The notes beneath the pieces were generated by a model. That model made no database searches, was not told the DNA's origin, and worked only from the letters and a program-made list of their open reading frames with translations. Positions 63,416-64,000 of a stretch of DNA of 64,000 bases are shown piece after piece (position 1 is the first letter of the stretch; every line of letters begins with the position of its first letter). A program made the translations under genes and the position numbers. Origin of the DNA: VMDJ01 sp038144195 (GTDB lineage Bacteria; Pseudomonadota; Gammaproteobacteria; Chromatiales; Chromatiaceae); the NCBI GenBank assembly GCA_038144195.1, contig JAYQNH010000002.1:1-64000 (forward strand), in the 5' to 3' direction.

Positions 63416-64000
63416 TTATTGTGAATGTTTCATTGTGCAATCTGAGTAGAATGTCAACAACTTAATTAACGCATTTACAATCACGCGTACGGCATCGAGT
63501 CGTACGCGGGTATCGCGCAAATGAATGCCTAACAGTTCACGACGAGCGCTGATCTGCTCGACCTCATCGGCACGCACGTTTGGATTCACCTCTGCCAAGC
63601 TCAACAGACGATTTAACTCCGCACTGAGCTCTTTCTCCATATGCTCAACCGCATCGGTCACAATTGACTGGCTTGCTTGCTCAGCAAATTCTTCAGCATG
63701 TTTAAACAAACACGAATCTTATCTGCTGACGACTTGATAATAGTTTCAGCGAGTTTTTTTATTTGGCGAGATATCAAACCGCGTAATGCTTCGTGCGGTA
63801 GTACTTCACTCAGATCATTACCTTTAATATCAAATAAAATGCGCTGACAACTCGGTGGCAAATAACGCTCAGCCTCTAATGCCGCCGGTGCCACACATTC
63901 GGTCATGAACAACATCTCAAGCATCACTGTGCCGGTTTTGTAGTCATCATGCTTGCACACCGTCACCGCGGCAGTTCCAAGCTCACTACTGGTCAGCAAC
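63416..64000 (-). CDS. rapA: RNA polymerase-associated ATPase RapA, C-terminal part, one frameshift; 5' end off the right edge
   Basis: The last ~195 residues of the SWI2/SNF2-type protein that recycles RNA polymerase. Reading inward from 64000: VMLEMLFMTECVAPAALEAE, RYLPPSCQRILFDIKGND, then after a frame change near 63700 FKHAEEFAEQASQSIV, then ELNRLLSLAEVNPNVRADEV and LDAVRVIVNA, which is the RapA C-terminal signature. The ATPase core lies beyond the window. It marks the other boundary of the AT-rich block. Confidence 0.85.

Overview
The window reads as a chromosomal segment of a sulfur-oxidising gammaproteobacterium. The translation cluster thrS-infC-rpmI-rplT-pheS-pheT-ihfA-merR-tRNA-Pro has the gammaproteobacterial order. 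Several accessory genes point to reduced-sulfur metabolism: three sulfur-globule-like secreted proteins, three DUF2173 proteins, DsrE/TusA/SQR-like proteins and a thiocyanate hydrolase. The species cannot be named from the sequence alone.

Layout. 1-10.4 kb: gabD (3' end off the left edge), tRNA-Pro, the translation operon and bioA. 10.5-12.6 kb: a fragmented histidine kinase and its receiver-only partner. 12.6-14.8 kb: tRNA-Val, then three tandem small exported proteins, each with its own promoter and terminator. 14.8-18.2 kb: uvrB, an aspartate aminotransferase and an odd tRNA-Asn. 18.2-20.1 kb: a decaying strip with a DUF1348 pseudogene, imperfect repeats and a PhnD-like fragment. 20.2-24.2 kb: an M48 lipoprotein and a light-repair group (photolyase, DUF2256, Fe-S photolyase). 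24.2-33.9 kb: ChaN-PDZ, an M1 peptidase, pgi, ppc and a peroxiredoxin-glutaredoxin fusion. 32.6-39.8 kb: hydroxyacid dehydrogenases around a TRAP transporter with an amidase and a 57-residue membrane protein. 39.9-45.0 kb: MscS channel, panC, panB, folK and pcnB. 45.1-46.2 kb: the DUF2173 triplet. 46.5-49.3 kb: valS.

49.5-63.4 kb is a visibly AT-richer block between two housekeeping genes, valS and rapA. It holds what looks like a thiocyanate-use island. A minus-strand operon runs scnB-scnA-scnC-P15K-like activator-ABC ATPase-binding protein-two permeases-DsrE-TusA-SQR-like-DUF1641. Upstream lie a CbiM-like (cobalt) permease, a CynR-like LysR regulator with a perfect T-N11-A dyad, a methyltransferase, a sterol-desaturase-type hydroxylase and cyanase. 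A working model, which is inference: SCN- is imported by the ABC system and hydrolysed by the cobalt enzyme to COS and ammonia. Sulfide derived from COS passes to the SQR/DsrE/TusA proteins. Cyanase removes cyanate and also gives ammonia. The CbiM-like protein supplies cobalt and the CynR-like protein regulates.

Data-quality warning. About twenty genes, including single-copy essential ones (pheT, pheS, thrS, pcnB), are broken by single-base frameshifts. This is most simply an indel-prone sequence, so broken genes are annotated as one span and should not be read as true pseudogenes unless stated.
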